Assembly: GCA_905183005.1 (NCBI GenBank)
Contig: CAJJDO010000068.1
Location: forward strand, 310,001 to 374,000
DNA length: 64,000 nucleotides
Direction of reading: 5' to 3'
Source: Paramecium pentaurelia
Lineage: Eukaryota; Ciliophora; Oligohymenophorea; Peniculida; Parameciidae
Shown here one piece after another: positions 1 through 11,697 of this stretch. Position 1 is the stretch's first letter, and every line of letters starts with the position of its first letter. A program made the translations under genes and the position numbers. The notes under the pieces are model-generated. The model searched no databases, had not been told where the DNA came from, and saw nothing but the letters and a program-made list of their open reading frames with translations.

Positions 1-354
1 TGTAATAACCAAAATCGAAGCCAGTTATTCCTGCAAAGAAACCTAATCCATATTCTTTTGAACCAGGAAGTAATAAGGAATTAGATGATGCCTTAAATAG
101 TATAGATACAATGTATAATGATATGTTTGACACAGTGGATAATTAAAAACTTAGACAAGAATCAGGTATATTTAAATGTATATATATATATAGAATAGGA
201 GAAGGAAGAAGAATATTGTATAGGTATTCCTATTGATTAGAAAAATAATGGTCAATAGATTTAATTAAATTAAGTACCAAATGCTTTTGGAAATATATAA
301 TAAGATCCAGAGAAATGGAATTATTACAATGGAAATCGTAATTCATTCTATTGA
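1..354 (+). CDS. C-terminal part of an unrecognised protein (5' end outside window)
   Basis: The open frame enters from the left edge (first full codon at 3) and ends at TGA 352-354. One 28-nt intron at 154-181 is needed to keep the frame; TAA/TAG codons are read as Gln. The visible part is about 107 residues, hydrophilic, rich in Asn, Gln and Glu, with one acidic stretch just after the splice. No domain is recognised and no function can be assigned. The next gene begins about 130 bases downstream on the same strand. Confidence 0.6.
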
Positions 355-483
355 AATATAGATATTCATTATATAGAACATTACTTAATATTTAAATATT
401 TTTATAGTTTATAATTCTCATATTAATGTATAAGTTAGATGGAATTTTTATAGTTAATAAAAATAATAAAAATATAATAATCT

Positions 484-1239
484 ATGGCTAATGGTGTAAC
501 TACAGAATGGGAAGACATTCATGTAAAACATGGAAATTATGTGGAAAGAGAGAAAGTGACAACTCTAGCAGAAACCTATTAATAAGCAATTTAGAAGTTG
601 GATGAAAAATAAGATAGTGATGATGATTTCTTTGAAGATGATGAATTTACAAAATAATATAAAAATTAAAGGTATGCATTATCTATAAAAATAGACTCTA
701 ATAAATGATGGAGTAAGCTTAAAAGAAGCTATATGGTGAGGTATATGAGATATCAAGAGATGAATATGTTAAATAAGTGACTGAAGCATCAAAAGATCGA
801 TTTGTCGTATTATCTCTTTATTAAGATTACATAATTGAATCTTTAAAACTCAATGAAGTCTTATAAGAGTTAGCCAAACAATATAAAGAAATTAAATTTG
901 TTAAGATGGTAGCAACTAAATGTATTGAAAATTTTCCAGATGATTAATGTCCATGTTTCATTATATATAAAGACACAAAAGCAGTTTCAAATATACCATT
1001 CATTCATAAACTTAGAAAAATTACATTTGCCTCTATTGAAGACTTGTTGATTAGTCAAGGTTTGTATTTAAATATTTAATATAGGTGTTATTCCAAAACC
1101 AGTAGAAGAAGATGAATAATATGAAGAGATTAAGGATAAACTTAAACATCCATATAAGACTAATAATGTTAAAGATGTTGATGATGAAATAGATGATAGA
1201 GAATACTCTCATAAAGTTCAATTCTAGAAACCTAAATGA
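484..1239 (+). CDS. Phosducin-like protein (PDCL3/PLP2 type), thioredoxin fold
   Basis: Predicted 235-residue cytosolic co-chaperone. Phosducin-like proteins of this type bind the chaperonin CCT and assist folding of actin, tubulin and other clients. The N-terminus is acidic and helical, followed by a Met/Gln-rich helix and the family motif LYGEVYEIS near residue 80. A thioredoxin-like domain follows (FVVLSLYQD, then KFVKMVATKCIENFPDD and CPCFIIYKD). The C-terminus is short and charged. Two introns, 672-694 (23 nt) and 1060-1084 (25 nt), restore one frame. The start is the first ATG (MANGVTTEWED), which resembles the family N-terminus. Length matches PDCL3 (about 240). Identity of the family is strong; the exact orthologue (PLP2 or PLP3 group) is inferred. 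Confidence 0.85.
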
Positions 1240-1476
1240 ATTGTAATAAATTTTATAGAATTTATTAATTATATTATAATTATTTATTATTATATAATTA
1301 ATTTAATATAAAAAAATTTATATTAATAATTTACATGCGAAAGTTTGGACACAACATCAAATTTAAATACAGTCTTTAATAATTATCTTATTAACGTCTT
1401 TAATAATGATCGTTAAAATATTTTTAAATACATTTAAGAGCCATTACAAGTATTGTGAATATTTGATAAATTAAAA

Positions 1477-2302
1477 ATGTAAAATTCAAAAAATAAGTAA
1501 ATATTTTGTGATCAATTTGAATTGTTCAAAGATAAGTAATTTTAGTCTATTTCTTCATTAAAGGTATTTAATATTATTAAATATTTTATAGTAAGTTAAA
1601 ATTGAGTAGGTTAGTAATTAAGAATAAATAATTAATGAATCAAGTGTTGAAGATATTTTTGAATAAATGGGAAACAAAGGATCTAATCAAGAATAACCAA
1701 AATAAATTAATAAAGTAAATAAAATCAATAAAAATGATGATTGGAAATCATATTATAATTTAAGATTGAAAGAAATTAAATTAGAAAGACCTGAACTTAA
1801 ACATAATTAAATGACATACTTAATATCAGAAGAATGGAAAATAATCAAGAAATAATTTAAAAAAGTTCCTTTATCTTTAAATCAAGATGAAGATTTATTA
1901 AATAAGAAGAAATTAAAATAAATTAAAGATAATTCAAAATTTTGTTAAGAAATAATATCATTTGAAAAATAAGAATGCGATAGTGAACTTGATTTTAATC
2001 CATTTGAAAGTGCCAAATTTATTGAAAATTTAAGATTAAAGAAATTTAAATTAGTTATTAATGATTTAACTTATGAACTTCCAGGAATTGCTATTATAGA
2101 AGCAATCAATAATGATTCAATTCTAATATATTTGAATCAAAATATCAATAATAATAATGTTACAAATATAAGTACTACATAGGGTACTCCAAATAAAAAG
2201 GCGAATCCTAATTTAGAAGATATTGGAAGTGATAGTGAATAGAGTATTTGTAGAGGAAATGATGATTTTATTTTGTAAAACAATATTAGATCATTTTTAT
2301 GA
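1477..2302 (+). CDS. Unrecognised protein with an HMG-box-like segment
   Basis: Predicted 265 residues with one 28-nt intron at 1564-1591. Residues about 70-130 are basic and helical. They contain an SYYNLRLKEIKLERPEL segment followed by an EEWKIIKKQFKKV segment, a spacing like that of an HMG box (aromatic pair, basic helix, conserved Trp). The rest is rich in Asn, Glu and Gln and ends with an acidic tail. An HMG box would point to DNA bending or chromatin, but the match is by eye only and could be a chance helical pattern. An earlier ATG at 1335 runs into TGA after about 24 codons, so the start at 1477 was chosen. Confidence 0.55.
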
Positions 2303-2508
2303 TCACGATAACAACTCTATCAAATTATAAACAAAATATTACTATCTTTTACTACTCAAAATTGTAGATGTAAAATATAACTAAATTAATGTATATAATT
2401 AATAGTTATCATTTTTTTGCTTTCTTCTTCAATTTATAATTGTTGCAAAACACATCAAAATATTATGAATATTATACAATTTAAACTAAATTGATTTATA
2501 TATATAAA

Positions 2509-5500
2509 ATGGATTTGTAAATGGAAGAACAACAATTCTTTGCTAATCATTCATTATCAAGTATATTTGTTTTATTTAGATAGTCTCAAGTAGATACACA
2601 GAAAGAAATAATCCTTTATAACTTTATCATCCAACTCATTAAATTGGAATTAAACAAATACCTGATATTGAAAATTTAGAAATACCATTTGAAGATGGAA
2701 GTATTTAAGAATAAATCTCACAACATAATATGTCTAATCCAATAACATCATCAGAAAGGAAAAGCTAGATTCAACACCAAAACAATGAAATTAAAGAACC
2801 TCAATTTCGATAACAGTTAGAAAGATAGAGTTAATTCATTCCTGAAGTTGATGAACAAAAAAACTTTTTGCATCTAATTCGAAGGAAAAAATTGATGTAA
2901 AAATTTATAACAAAAACTCGATAAAAATCATACATTTTCTCATAATTATTAGCAGAGTAATTTAAGAAACTATAATTCGAATAATATATTCTTAAGAATA
3001 AACAAAATATTTAAAATGTAAACAATAATGAAAAGTTAAAAACAAGTAAGTTAAATTTCATCCCTTTGTTTTAAACTCAACAGCCGTTTCTAATACTTTG
3101 GGAATTCTTTATATTTATTCAAACTTTATATGTAACTTGGTGGGGACCCTTTACTGTAGTTTTTGAGAACAATTTTCATAAGAATACGATAAGTGAATAT
3201 ATTGTTATATATTTTGGAATAATTGATATCATAATGACAATGAATAAAAGTATTGTCTATTAAGGATAGATATTAGATGATAGGGGAATAATAATAAAAT
3301 AGTATTTGAAAACTTAATTTGCACCTGATCTAATTTCTATATTTACTATATGCTCAATTGATAATAGGAATTATGCTTAAGATTAAGAATTCATTTTCAT
3401 AATTTTTGCAACAATTTTAATATACATAAATTAAAAAAGAATAATGAATATCTTAGACAAAATATAAGAGTCTTTTGATGTTTAATAAGATGCATTGGAT
3501 TTAATCAAGGTATTATTGATAATTGGATATTTTGCACATATTAGTGCATGTATTTGGGCTAGGATTTCTATGATAAGTGATAAATATGGTTATATGTCAT
3601 GGATTAAATATTATGAAGTTGATAATCAATCTTCATGGATTTAATATAATTTTTCATTTTATTGGGCTACAATGACAATGGTAACTGTTGGATATGGAGA
3701 TATTACTCCACAAAATGAATATGAGATGTTGTGTGCTATTCTTATAATGTTTATTGCAAGTATTATATTTGGTTATTCATTAAATTCTATTGGAATAATT
3801 TTGAAAAATATAAATGATAGACAATAGAAGTTTAGGTAATAAATTATTAAAGATAGTTAGAAAATCATAATTGTTAATTAATTCTTACATGAACAAAAAT
3901 TAAGTTAGTCTTTAATTATAATGTAAAGTGAGAAATTATTTAAAATATTATATTGAATAAGATAATGTTTAGAATGATGAAGAAGTATGATAATATTAAA
4001 ATATGATTAGTTAAATGCTTTGATTTCTAAATTATCTCCAGGTTTGAGAGAGGAATTGTTATATGATATTTAAAAGAAACCTTTAAAGTCAATGGACTTT
4101 TTCATAAAGGATATGTCTCCAGAAGTGTAGAAATAAATAGCTTATTAATTGTAAGCGTAACATTTTGCTCCTTTAGATGTAATTTACAATTAAAACAGTT
4201 TTGATAATAATTGTTTATATTTAATTGTTGAAGGGAGAGTTCAATTGATTGATGAAAGAAATAATGAAGTTGTATATAAATATGAGAAAGGATAATGTTT
4301 TGGTAAATATGAATTTTTTACTGGTTTGAATAGAGAATTATAAGCAAGAAGTGAAACATTTTCACATGTGTATAGTTTGAAAAGAGATGATATGATAAGA
4401 ATATTAGAAAATTTTATGGATGACAAAGAAAAGTTTGCAAATATCAAAGATTAAATAATAATATTAAATAATTTTTAGATAATTGATTTGAATTGCTATT
4501 TTTGTAATGAATTTACTCACACTTATATCTAATGTCCTTATTTATAATACAAACCAGATTTGGAAAGATTAATAAAAAAAGAAGGTTTTTGTAAATAAAA
4601 TAGATAACGTTTCTTAAGATAAAAATTGAGAACAGGATCTTCATTAAATTTATTGATTGTATTCTATTTAGAATGATTTAATTAGATAAAGAAGGAGTAG
4701 CATGACAAATTTCTTAAAGATATTGGGATTGAAATAGATTCCTAATCATCTTCATCTAGTGATGAGAAAGAATAATCATAATAATTATCAAATTAACAAA
4801 GTAATTCTATAGAGAAGAATTAAGTAAAAGATGACTTTCCATCTGCCAAGAAAGATTACTTATCAACATTAAATCTAGAAAATAAGTCTTTAAATGTTAT
4901 GACAGAAAGATTTATGAAGCAAAGAAAAAATTAGAGATAAGGTTCTCATCATACTCATCAAATGTAGACCTAAGCTATTAAAACTATGTAAATGGATTAG
5001 GAAATTGAAAATACTAACATTTCTAAAAGAAAAAGATCTTAATCTATAAAGGATATAACACCAAAGAACAATAAAAGAAGGAATAGTTAGGATTCATAAA
5101 GTGGAGGTGATACAAGTAGAAATAAGAAAGCAATGTCTATAAACAATACAACAACTAAATTATTGAATAGTAATAATATGAATAGCATAAAGTCTATAAT
5201 TGAATAATAATAGATGGATTTTATGAAATTAACAGAGGAAATAGATTAATATAGATTATAATTTTTTAATTGCGATATGGAAAAAAGTTAATAATTCAAA
5301 TATTATTTACCTTAAAATAATTTGAGTCAAATTTTATTACAATATTAACATTAATAGAAAAATAATAAATTCAAAGGTAGATGTGAATCCAATAAATATT
5401 CCATATATTTCAATGTGAAAAAATAGACATAAACAAATAGATCTCAAAAATAGACTAGAGGAAGTCGTGTTTGTTCTCCAGGTTCTAAAAAATTGATAAG

Positions 5501-5576
5501 TAAAACTTAAAAAAAATCATTTATAACCAATCCTTTATAGCAAATGGTTAGAATAGCATAGAATGAAACTTAATGA
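2509..5576 (+). CDS. EAG/HCN-type K+ channel with C-terminal cNMP-binding-like domain
   Basis: Predicted 988-residue membrane channel. Introns: 2561-2583, 3904-3928, 3985-4010 and 4659-4685. A long polar N-terminus is followed by S1-S6. The pore is near residues 370-395, with the K+ selectivity motif TVGYGD and the pore lead-in FYWATMTMV. After S6 comes a C-linker and a cyclic-nucleotide-binding-like fold at about 540-615. The usual phosphate-binding cassette (FGE...RTA) is degenerate here (FGKYEFFTGLNREL), so ligand gating is doubtful. A Cys/His cluster follows at about 635-665 (CYFCNEF, H, CPYL, then YKPDLERLI). The same cluster occurs in the other channel at 11698-14362. The Ser/Gln-rich tail is probably disordered. 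S4 has few basic residues. Paramecium uses many such channels in ciliary excitability; a role in this cell is inferred. Confidence 0.9.
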
Positions 5577-5703
5577 AATAGTTGTTTCTTCATATATATT
5601 TTATTCTATCTTCTATCTTTTCATATTCTTTATATATATATTCATTTTTTTAATTAAGTAATTTACCCGTTTTTTGTGGAAATATATTATTAATTTTATT
5701 TAG

Positions 5704-6944
5704 ATGAATAAGTTCATAACCGTAGCTTTGATTGCTTTAGTTAGTGTTCAAGCCTTCGATATTGATTTTGCACTCTTGTTGTAGGTAATAATAAATTACA
5801 ATCTATTTCAAAGACAGGATCACAATCAAATGATGCTGTACAAGCAGTCTATGATTTATTAAATGATTTAAAGACAAGCAATATAGAAGCATAAGGACTT
5901 GCAGATGAAAAAAACATATCAGATGAAGAAATAGGATAATCTAGAATTGCAGCATTATCAAAAGTTAATGAATTGAATCAAAAAGCTTGGGCAAGTGCAA
6001 AAGCAAGAAGAGAATAAATTGGAATTGAATATAGAGTAATTCACTTTATATATCATAATTCAGGAAGCAACTGACTATATAGCTTGGGCTACATAAAGAT
6101 TAGCTGATATTGATAGAAGAGAAGTAGAATTAGAAGAATTAAGATGTTTCTCAAATGGATTGTTTGTAAGAGCCATTAAATAACATAATGATGCTTTAGG
6201 AGTCATCAGAATATTAAAAAATGATTTGAGGTATAATATATAAATAGAAAATTCTTAGTGGATATTTAACAGGAGCTCCATCTTCAATGGTTGAATTGAA
6301 AGTTGAGAATGTTGCTGACAAACTTAAATAATACAGTCAATTATTTAATTAAGATGCTATGAGTAAATTTGCTTAATTGGCTTCTGAATAAGCTTCAGGA
6401 AATGCTGAATTACATGCTTTAGGAGAGAATGAAACTACAAGTGGAGGAGACAGATAACCAGGAGTTAATGTTGGTCAATTAGTTTATAATGCTTTGAGTG
6501 ATTTAGAAGATCAATTAAAAACAGCTTTGTCTGCTTTAGAATAAAATGAAATTGCTGGATATTATCAATTAGCTGATTGGTTAGCTGATTCTGAAGCTGA
6601 AAAGGCTCATTTATAAGATGAAATCCAAAGAAAAACTCAACTCCAAGATAAATTAGTTGTGGTAACTATATATATTATATAATCTTTTTTATAGTAAGAA
6701 TAAGCTGCCCTCGCTGTTTAAGCCAAAGCCAATTCAGTCTTAAAAGATTCATAAAATGCTATTAATTCTGCTACAGCTAGTTTATAAGAGTTGAGAGATC
6801 TCTATGAAACAGAATTGAATAGAAGAAATGGTATTCTTTTTAATTATGAAAATAGAGGAGAATGCCATCATTGATGAAGTAATCCACATCTTCAAATAAT
6901 AAGTTTTGGAAATGGCTAACTAAACCTCATTTGGAAAGAAATGA
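5704..6944 (+). CDS. Trichocyst matrix protein precursor
   Basis: Predicted 365-residue secretory protein. An N-terminal signal peptide (MNKFITVALIALVSVQA) is followed by two long heptad-rich helical halves with many Ala, Glu, Gln and Leu. They are joined by a Gly/Thr-rich linker near residues 205-225. This is the layout of trichocyst matrix proteins, which are cleaved from proproteins and crystallise inside the extrusive trichocysts of Paramecium. Five introns (5785-5813, 6036-6063, 6231-6258, 6662-6694, 6831-6855) are all needed to join the frames. The family identity is the strongest lineage marker in the window. Which TMP subfamily it belongs to cannot be told without alignment. Confidence 0.85.
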
Positions 6945-7007
6945 AATATTTAGATTATCAATTTAAACTGAATATTTTATAAATTATTAAATATACATCA
7001 TCCTTTA

Positions 7008-8828
7008 TCAACTAATCCACTTATTAAATTATCCATTATTCCAAATTCCCTCTCTCTCCTTCCCTTATGGATTGTATTGAATTCCCTTTCCATGTTACAT
7101 CCCATATTACCACTATCCTTTATAAATCCACTAATCTGGCCTAATTCACAATCAAACTGCCATTTACCACATAAACACTCCATCTCCATGTTCTAAGTCA
7201 TTTTCATATTGTCCTTCATATTTTCTAGAGTCTAACCATAAATAGATTCCTTATCCATTCCTTTTTATCTATCCATCTACTGTAATAACTTATCCATAAT
7301 ATTTGTCTCCATTTTTATACTCAATAGTTGCCTCTCCTTATAGTTAATTATTCTAAAACTCTCCTTGATACTCATTCCCTGTTACTAAATCAATCAGTCT
7401 CCCTTGCCCACACTTCACATTATTCTTAAAATCTCCTTTATATTCATACTTCCCTTGTAATATCTCTTACCCTTTCCCTTGCTTTAAATCCTCTTCCCAA
7501 TCTCCTTCATAGGAATAACCACCTGAACAAAATAATCCTCTTCCATTAGCTTGACCATTTTAAGAGAATCCCTCATAATAATCACCTGATGCCATAATTA
7601 TTCTACCAAAACCAAATGGTAATCCACCTCTCCAATAGCCCTCATAATAGTCTTATCCTATGATTGCTCTTCCCCAACCAAATCTCTAATTATTCTATAT
7701 CTGACCTTCATAAATAATCCCATCAGGGAATTAGCAAGGAGGCACAGTTTCTATATTACTCAATAAAGAATCAGCCTATGGAGGTGATAAATGACCTATC
7801 TTATTTAATATTGATTAGATAGTTGGACTTAAATGAGGGAACAATTCTAGAGTCTTTACACTCAGAATTTATGATTAACTATTTGATCTGTAGAATCTTT
7901 GACTTTGGTTTCCAGTACTTATAAATTAAGATGAACCCAAAGTTCTTTACACTACTTATGATTATTTTAGTGATTGAGAACCATCTAATGATCCAAATTA
8001 ATACAAACTGCGTTTCATATCTTCAACTGTATGAAAATCTTATGTGAGATCTGTTAATTTTTAGAAGAGACAATTCAAACTTTATATGAAGTCATTTTTG
8101 AGAAGATTGAATTATTACTAATGGTTTTGGGTATACTTGTATCGAATTCTATTACTTGTAGGTTATAATGTACTAACAACATTATTTAAGCAATTCAAAA
8201 TGTCACATCGTAATTAGTTCAGATCTCCATTCCTTCATATTAAAATATTTTATACTTGTTGATAATCTACATCAAAGATTACTCAGATATAGGTAATTCT
8301 TTATCTTGGTCTCTAGAAAATATTGTATTGAATAAATAATTGTTATTGTCATTCCTTTTTTATTCATTAGATTGTATTTCTTATAATTGCTATTTAAAAT
8401 TTATATTTCTTGCTTGTTACTCTATTAAATCTTTTCTAATTATTTCTTAAATCTATTTCTTTGCTCTATCTGAACTTTCATAAAATATCTTAAACAATTG
8501 TGCAATATCAGAAACAATCTCTTATGTTTCTTAGTCAATCATAGCATTATATTCTTTCAATCTTTTATCTAATTCTAAAAGTGTATTATTTATATTGGGA
8601 ATCAAAACCGTTTTTGTTTTCCCATTCTACTAAAAGATAAATTCATTAAGCTAATTCAAATAATTTTTGTGTTCATTTTTATGTTATAGGTTTCCATTTA
8701 TGCCTTATATTTGAATAATTGCATTTACATTACTAACAAAGAAGATTACCGTAATTGCAATTTACTTTAGTACACACAAAAGTCACTTAATTACCCGGAT
8801 GCTTGCGGCATTAAAGTCCATATTACAT
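7008..8828 (-). CDS. B-box-like zinc finger, coiled coil and MORN-repeat protein
   Basis: Predicted 578 residues. Introns on the minus strand: 8704-8737 (34 nt, the longest here), 8233-8255 and 7141-7167. The first about 45 residues form a B-box-like zinc finger (CRKHPGNQ, FVCTKVNC, LLC, then two His). A coiled coil rich in Gln, Lys and Glu follows to about residue 230, then a Ser-rich linker. The C-terminal half has about nine MORN repeats (YEGDW..D.KQGKG type), ending in WNNGQFNKWIS. MORN repeats often bind membranes or serve as scaffolds; B-box plus coiled coil suggests oligomerisation. Start is the ATG at 8828. The last MORN repeats only read through if the 27-nt intron is removed. Confidence 0.8.
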
Positions 8829-9455
8829 TTTATAAAAATATTAATTTATAATTTATACAGAAATATCTATACAAAAAAGGATTGATATTTAATTAATCAC
8901 CTTCTTTATTACATGATATTTTTAAGTATATCTTTAAAATTTTTTGTCTAAAAAAGTAGTATCTCAGATATCTCATTTTCTGAATATCTTCCATAAAAAT
9001 ATCCATCACAAAATTATCATGTATGACCCTTATTTCATCTACTTAAAGAAATAAATATAAGATTATTTATTACTTCAAAAATATTAATCTAATTTGAAAT
9101 AAACTTTTGAAACTTTGGTTTGCAATAATAAAGAATTGATTTAATACATTAAACTTCTTTTAGATATAAACCTAGAATGATCTAACCTTTGGATTAAGAA
9201 ATATATTCTAAGAATAAAATCAATAAAATTGTTAATATTCTTAAATTATTTATATTTCATTAATTTTGGGCATTAAAAAATAAAAGTAAAGAATGTTATT
9301 TCTATTATGATTTGGAAATGCAATTGAACATCAATCAGTTTTCATCATAACTATATATAATGCTTAGAGTTCACTTTGCAAAATAAACAATATATTTTAT
9401 ATCAAAATTACGATATCTATATATATTTAAACATTCGAAACACATATTACAAAAT
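8829..9455. other. Region without a confident gene
   Basis: About 630 bases between two minus-strand genes. On the minus strand a frame free of TGA runs from about 9220 into the B-box/MORN gene. Its middle part (about 8890-9060) encodes a plausible-looking segment (DNFVMDIFMEDIQKMRYL). No start codon plus splice arrangement gives a complete protein, and a competing frame with a TGA near 8897 overlaps it. It may be a decayed gene, an untranslated leader or chance. The rest is AT-rich with no recognised signal. Confidence 0.35.
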
Positions 9456-10037
9456 TCAGTATAGAGTGCTTAGGAAGGTCTAAAATTTAGGATTTGACAA
9501 TCTTTTAGCTCCTATTTCTCTGGAATACTTTTTTTATTGTTAAACAATTTCTTCCATTTTTTTGATTTACATTTGCATTTATAACAATTATGGATTAATT
9601 TCTGAAAAATTTAATGTCTTTTTTCTTTCATTTGACTTTTTGAATCTCTAGAAAGATAAGAAATTTCTGGGTAAATTATGCTTAGGAAAATCAGCTGTAT
9701 TACGATAGATCAATAATTCTTTAGACAATCTGAAATCACAAAATTATTTAACAGGTGTTACTTTTAAGAGTTATCTTTAAGGTTAATCGATGCTTTTGAC
9801 TCTATTTCTTATACATCTAATTGGAAATTCACTACATGTAGTAGTAACATTTTGTTTATTTAACTTTGTATAGCTAGTTTTGGTTGTTATAAATTTGTTC
9901 TTTTCTTCTTTACTAGAATACAGAGTAGGTTATTGCTAGTTAAACTCTACTAAGATTGCTTTATAATTTTGATTGATATCAGACCAAGGACCAACATCGT
10001 CAGTATTGAATTAATTGAAAGTGATACTTTGTTACAT
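9456..10037 (-). CDS. Unrecognised 193-residue protein
   Basis: Single open frame with no intron, starting MQQSITFNQFNTDD and ending at TGA (9456-9458). The middle is basic and Thr/Ser-rich. The C-terminal third contains a Met/Gln/Lys-rich helix likely to form a short coiled coil. No signal peptide or membrane segment is seen. It is not related by eye to its neighbours. Many small basic proteins of this kind in ciliates are cytoskeleton- or cilium-associated, but that is only a guess and no function is proposed. Confidence 0.6.
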
Positions 10038-10213
10038 TATTTATTTTTTATATCATCTTTACATTATATTCTTTTAATTTAAACTTATATGATATATCAA
10101 TCAAAAATAGAGTAGTTTGTTAATTAGAATCAAAAAGGACTATATGTATAATCAAAATAATAATAAAAATTTAATGTCTAAGCTGCAAAATAAATACTAT
10201 TTTAAATGATATT

Positions 10214-11455
10214 TCAAAAAATTAGACATCCAGCATTAAATTCATGTTCGTTTGCCTCATTTTCTACAATGGTATACTCGTCTTCATACTTCCTCAAAGG
10301 TTCCCCTAAGTTATTTGTGAAATATTATAACCATAACTGGGTTTGAAATTGATTTCAACAGGTTCTTATCTAAAGAGTTAATCATCAGTCTATTTAGCTA
10401 TAGATTATTATTATTATTAATATGATTATTATTATTATTATTTTTATTAATATTATTATTATTATTACTAATAAGTCTAAATAGGAGTAGTAGGTCTGTA
10501 TTCCATCTTTACTGATTCTTCACGTTCAGAGGGTACTTTATAATTGGACTTATATAATATTTGTTCAGATGGTTTCTAATTTTTGATCACAATTTCTTGT
10601 TGTTGAAAAGATTCATTGATTTTTTATTTACTCAGACTTATTTATTCAGAAGGCATATTAATACTTGATCTGTTGAATTAAGTATCTAAAGTAATTCTGT
10701 CTTAAGGATATGGATTGTTTGATGTTTATCTATATATCAAATTAATAGTGAAACATAATTGAATAATTGGGTTGTGGAATTGATCTCTGTGAAGATTGAA
10801 CATCCCTTATTCTCTCTGATTATTCATATTTGAGGGGTTCAAATTTATAAGGTTCAAACTTTTCATAGACCTTAGGTTTTTCTTATTTCGAAGATTTGTC
10901 AAATTCATACATCTAAAATTTCATGTCAGATTTAGGAACTTCGTAAGTTGTTTTACTTTGAAAGTTATGCACACTGCCTTATGGTTCTTAAACTTAATTG
11001 ATAATAATATTTAATACATTTGTTGATATATGCTATCATAATTAGTTCAAGTACCTGTCTATATAAATGATCCAGTCTATGGTTTTGAATAATCGACACT
11101 TTAGTAATTAAATTATGAAGTCGATTATGCATTCACTTCTATTGGCTTATGAACTTAGCTGGTTCTGTATGTGTCAATCTCTGATGTTTGATAATTTAGT
11201 TGTTAAATTGGATATTAATTAACATTAGGGGCTAGATAAATATTTATAAATACAATTCATATCAACAGATGGTAATCCTCCATATTAATATTGCATTTAT
11301 TTTTATTCAGCTTATTTTTGTTCTGTACTAGTATTTCTTATTGATCTAGTTAGTCTCTTAGTTGGTTCAGGTTCAGGACCTGTTTCAAAAATAGCTCTTG
11401 CAGTTCCCATTCTTTGACTTGTTGCTATTGGACTCTAACTTCTTCTATCTAACAT
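10214..11455 (-). CDS. Unrecognised 373-residue protein with polyglutamine tract
   Basis: Five introns (11232-11253, 11033-11054, 10993-11017, 10730-10754, 10306-10331) give one continuous frame. The N-terminus is Arg/Ser/Pro-rich. The centre has repeated charged-aromatic phrases (TYEVPKSDMKF, YEKFEPYKFEPLKYE), and near residues 290-320 there is a glutamine run encoded by TAA codons (the TTA repeat at 10404-10468 on the plus strand). The Pro-Val phrases slightly recall alveolin-type cytoskeletal proteins, but the repeat is not convincing. The last intron has two workable donors (26 or 32 nt); the shorter is preferred. Function unknown. Confidence 0.65.
10404..10468. repeat. Imperfect (TTA)n tract encoding polyQ on the minus strand
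   Basis: Imperfect TTA repeat of about 65 bases. On the minus strand it is read as TAA codons, which mean Gln in this code. It therefore forms an in-frame polyQ run in the gene at 10214-11455 rather than a string of stops. Interruptions by TAT and AAA give Tyr and Lys within the run. Confidence 0.8.
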
Positions 11456-11697
11456 TTTATAATAAAAAATTTAATAATCTTAAAATTTTGTGATTGTATT
11501 ATACAATTAATTCATATTTAGTAAATATCATTTCTAACTAATGGTTAATTTGTATGACAAATATTAAATTAACGAAATAAGAAAAAAATATTATTAATAC
11601 AATTTGCATATTTCTTTTTATGATTTTGATGAAAAAATCAAATTTATCCAGTACTCTCTATTTAAATTAACAAAAACAATAAATCCAATAAATATTT

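Noticed and set aside
2509..5576. Many TAA/TAG codons suggesting a pseudogene
   Set aside because: They lie at Gln-compatible places across all genes and conserved motifs are intact; this is the ciliate code.
6998..7189. A 63-codon minus-strand frame starting MEMECLCGKW
   Set aside because: Shadow of the last MORN repeats; removing the 27-nt intron at 7141-7167 gives true MORN sequence in another frame.
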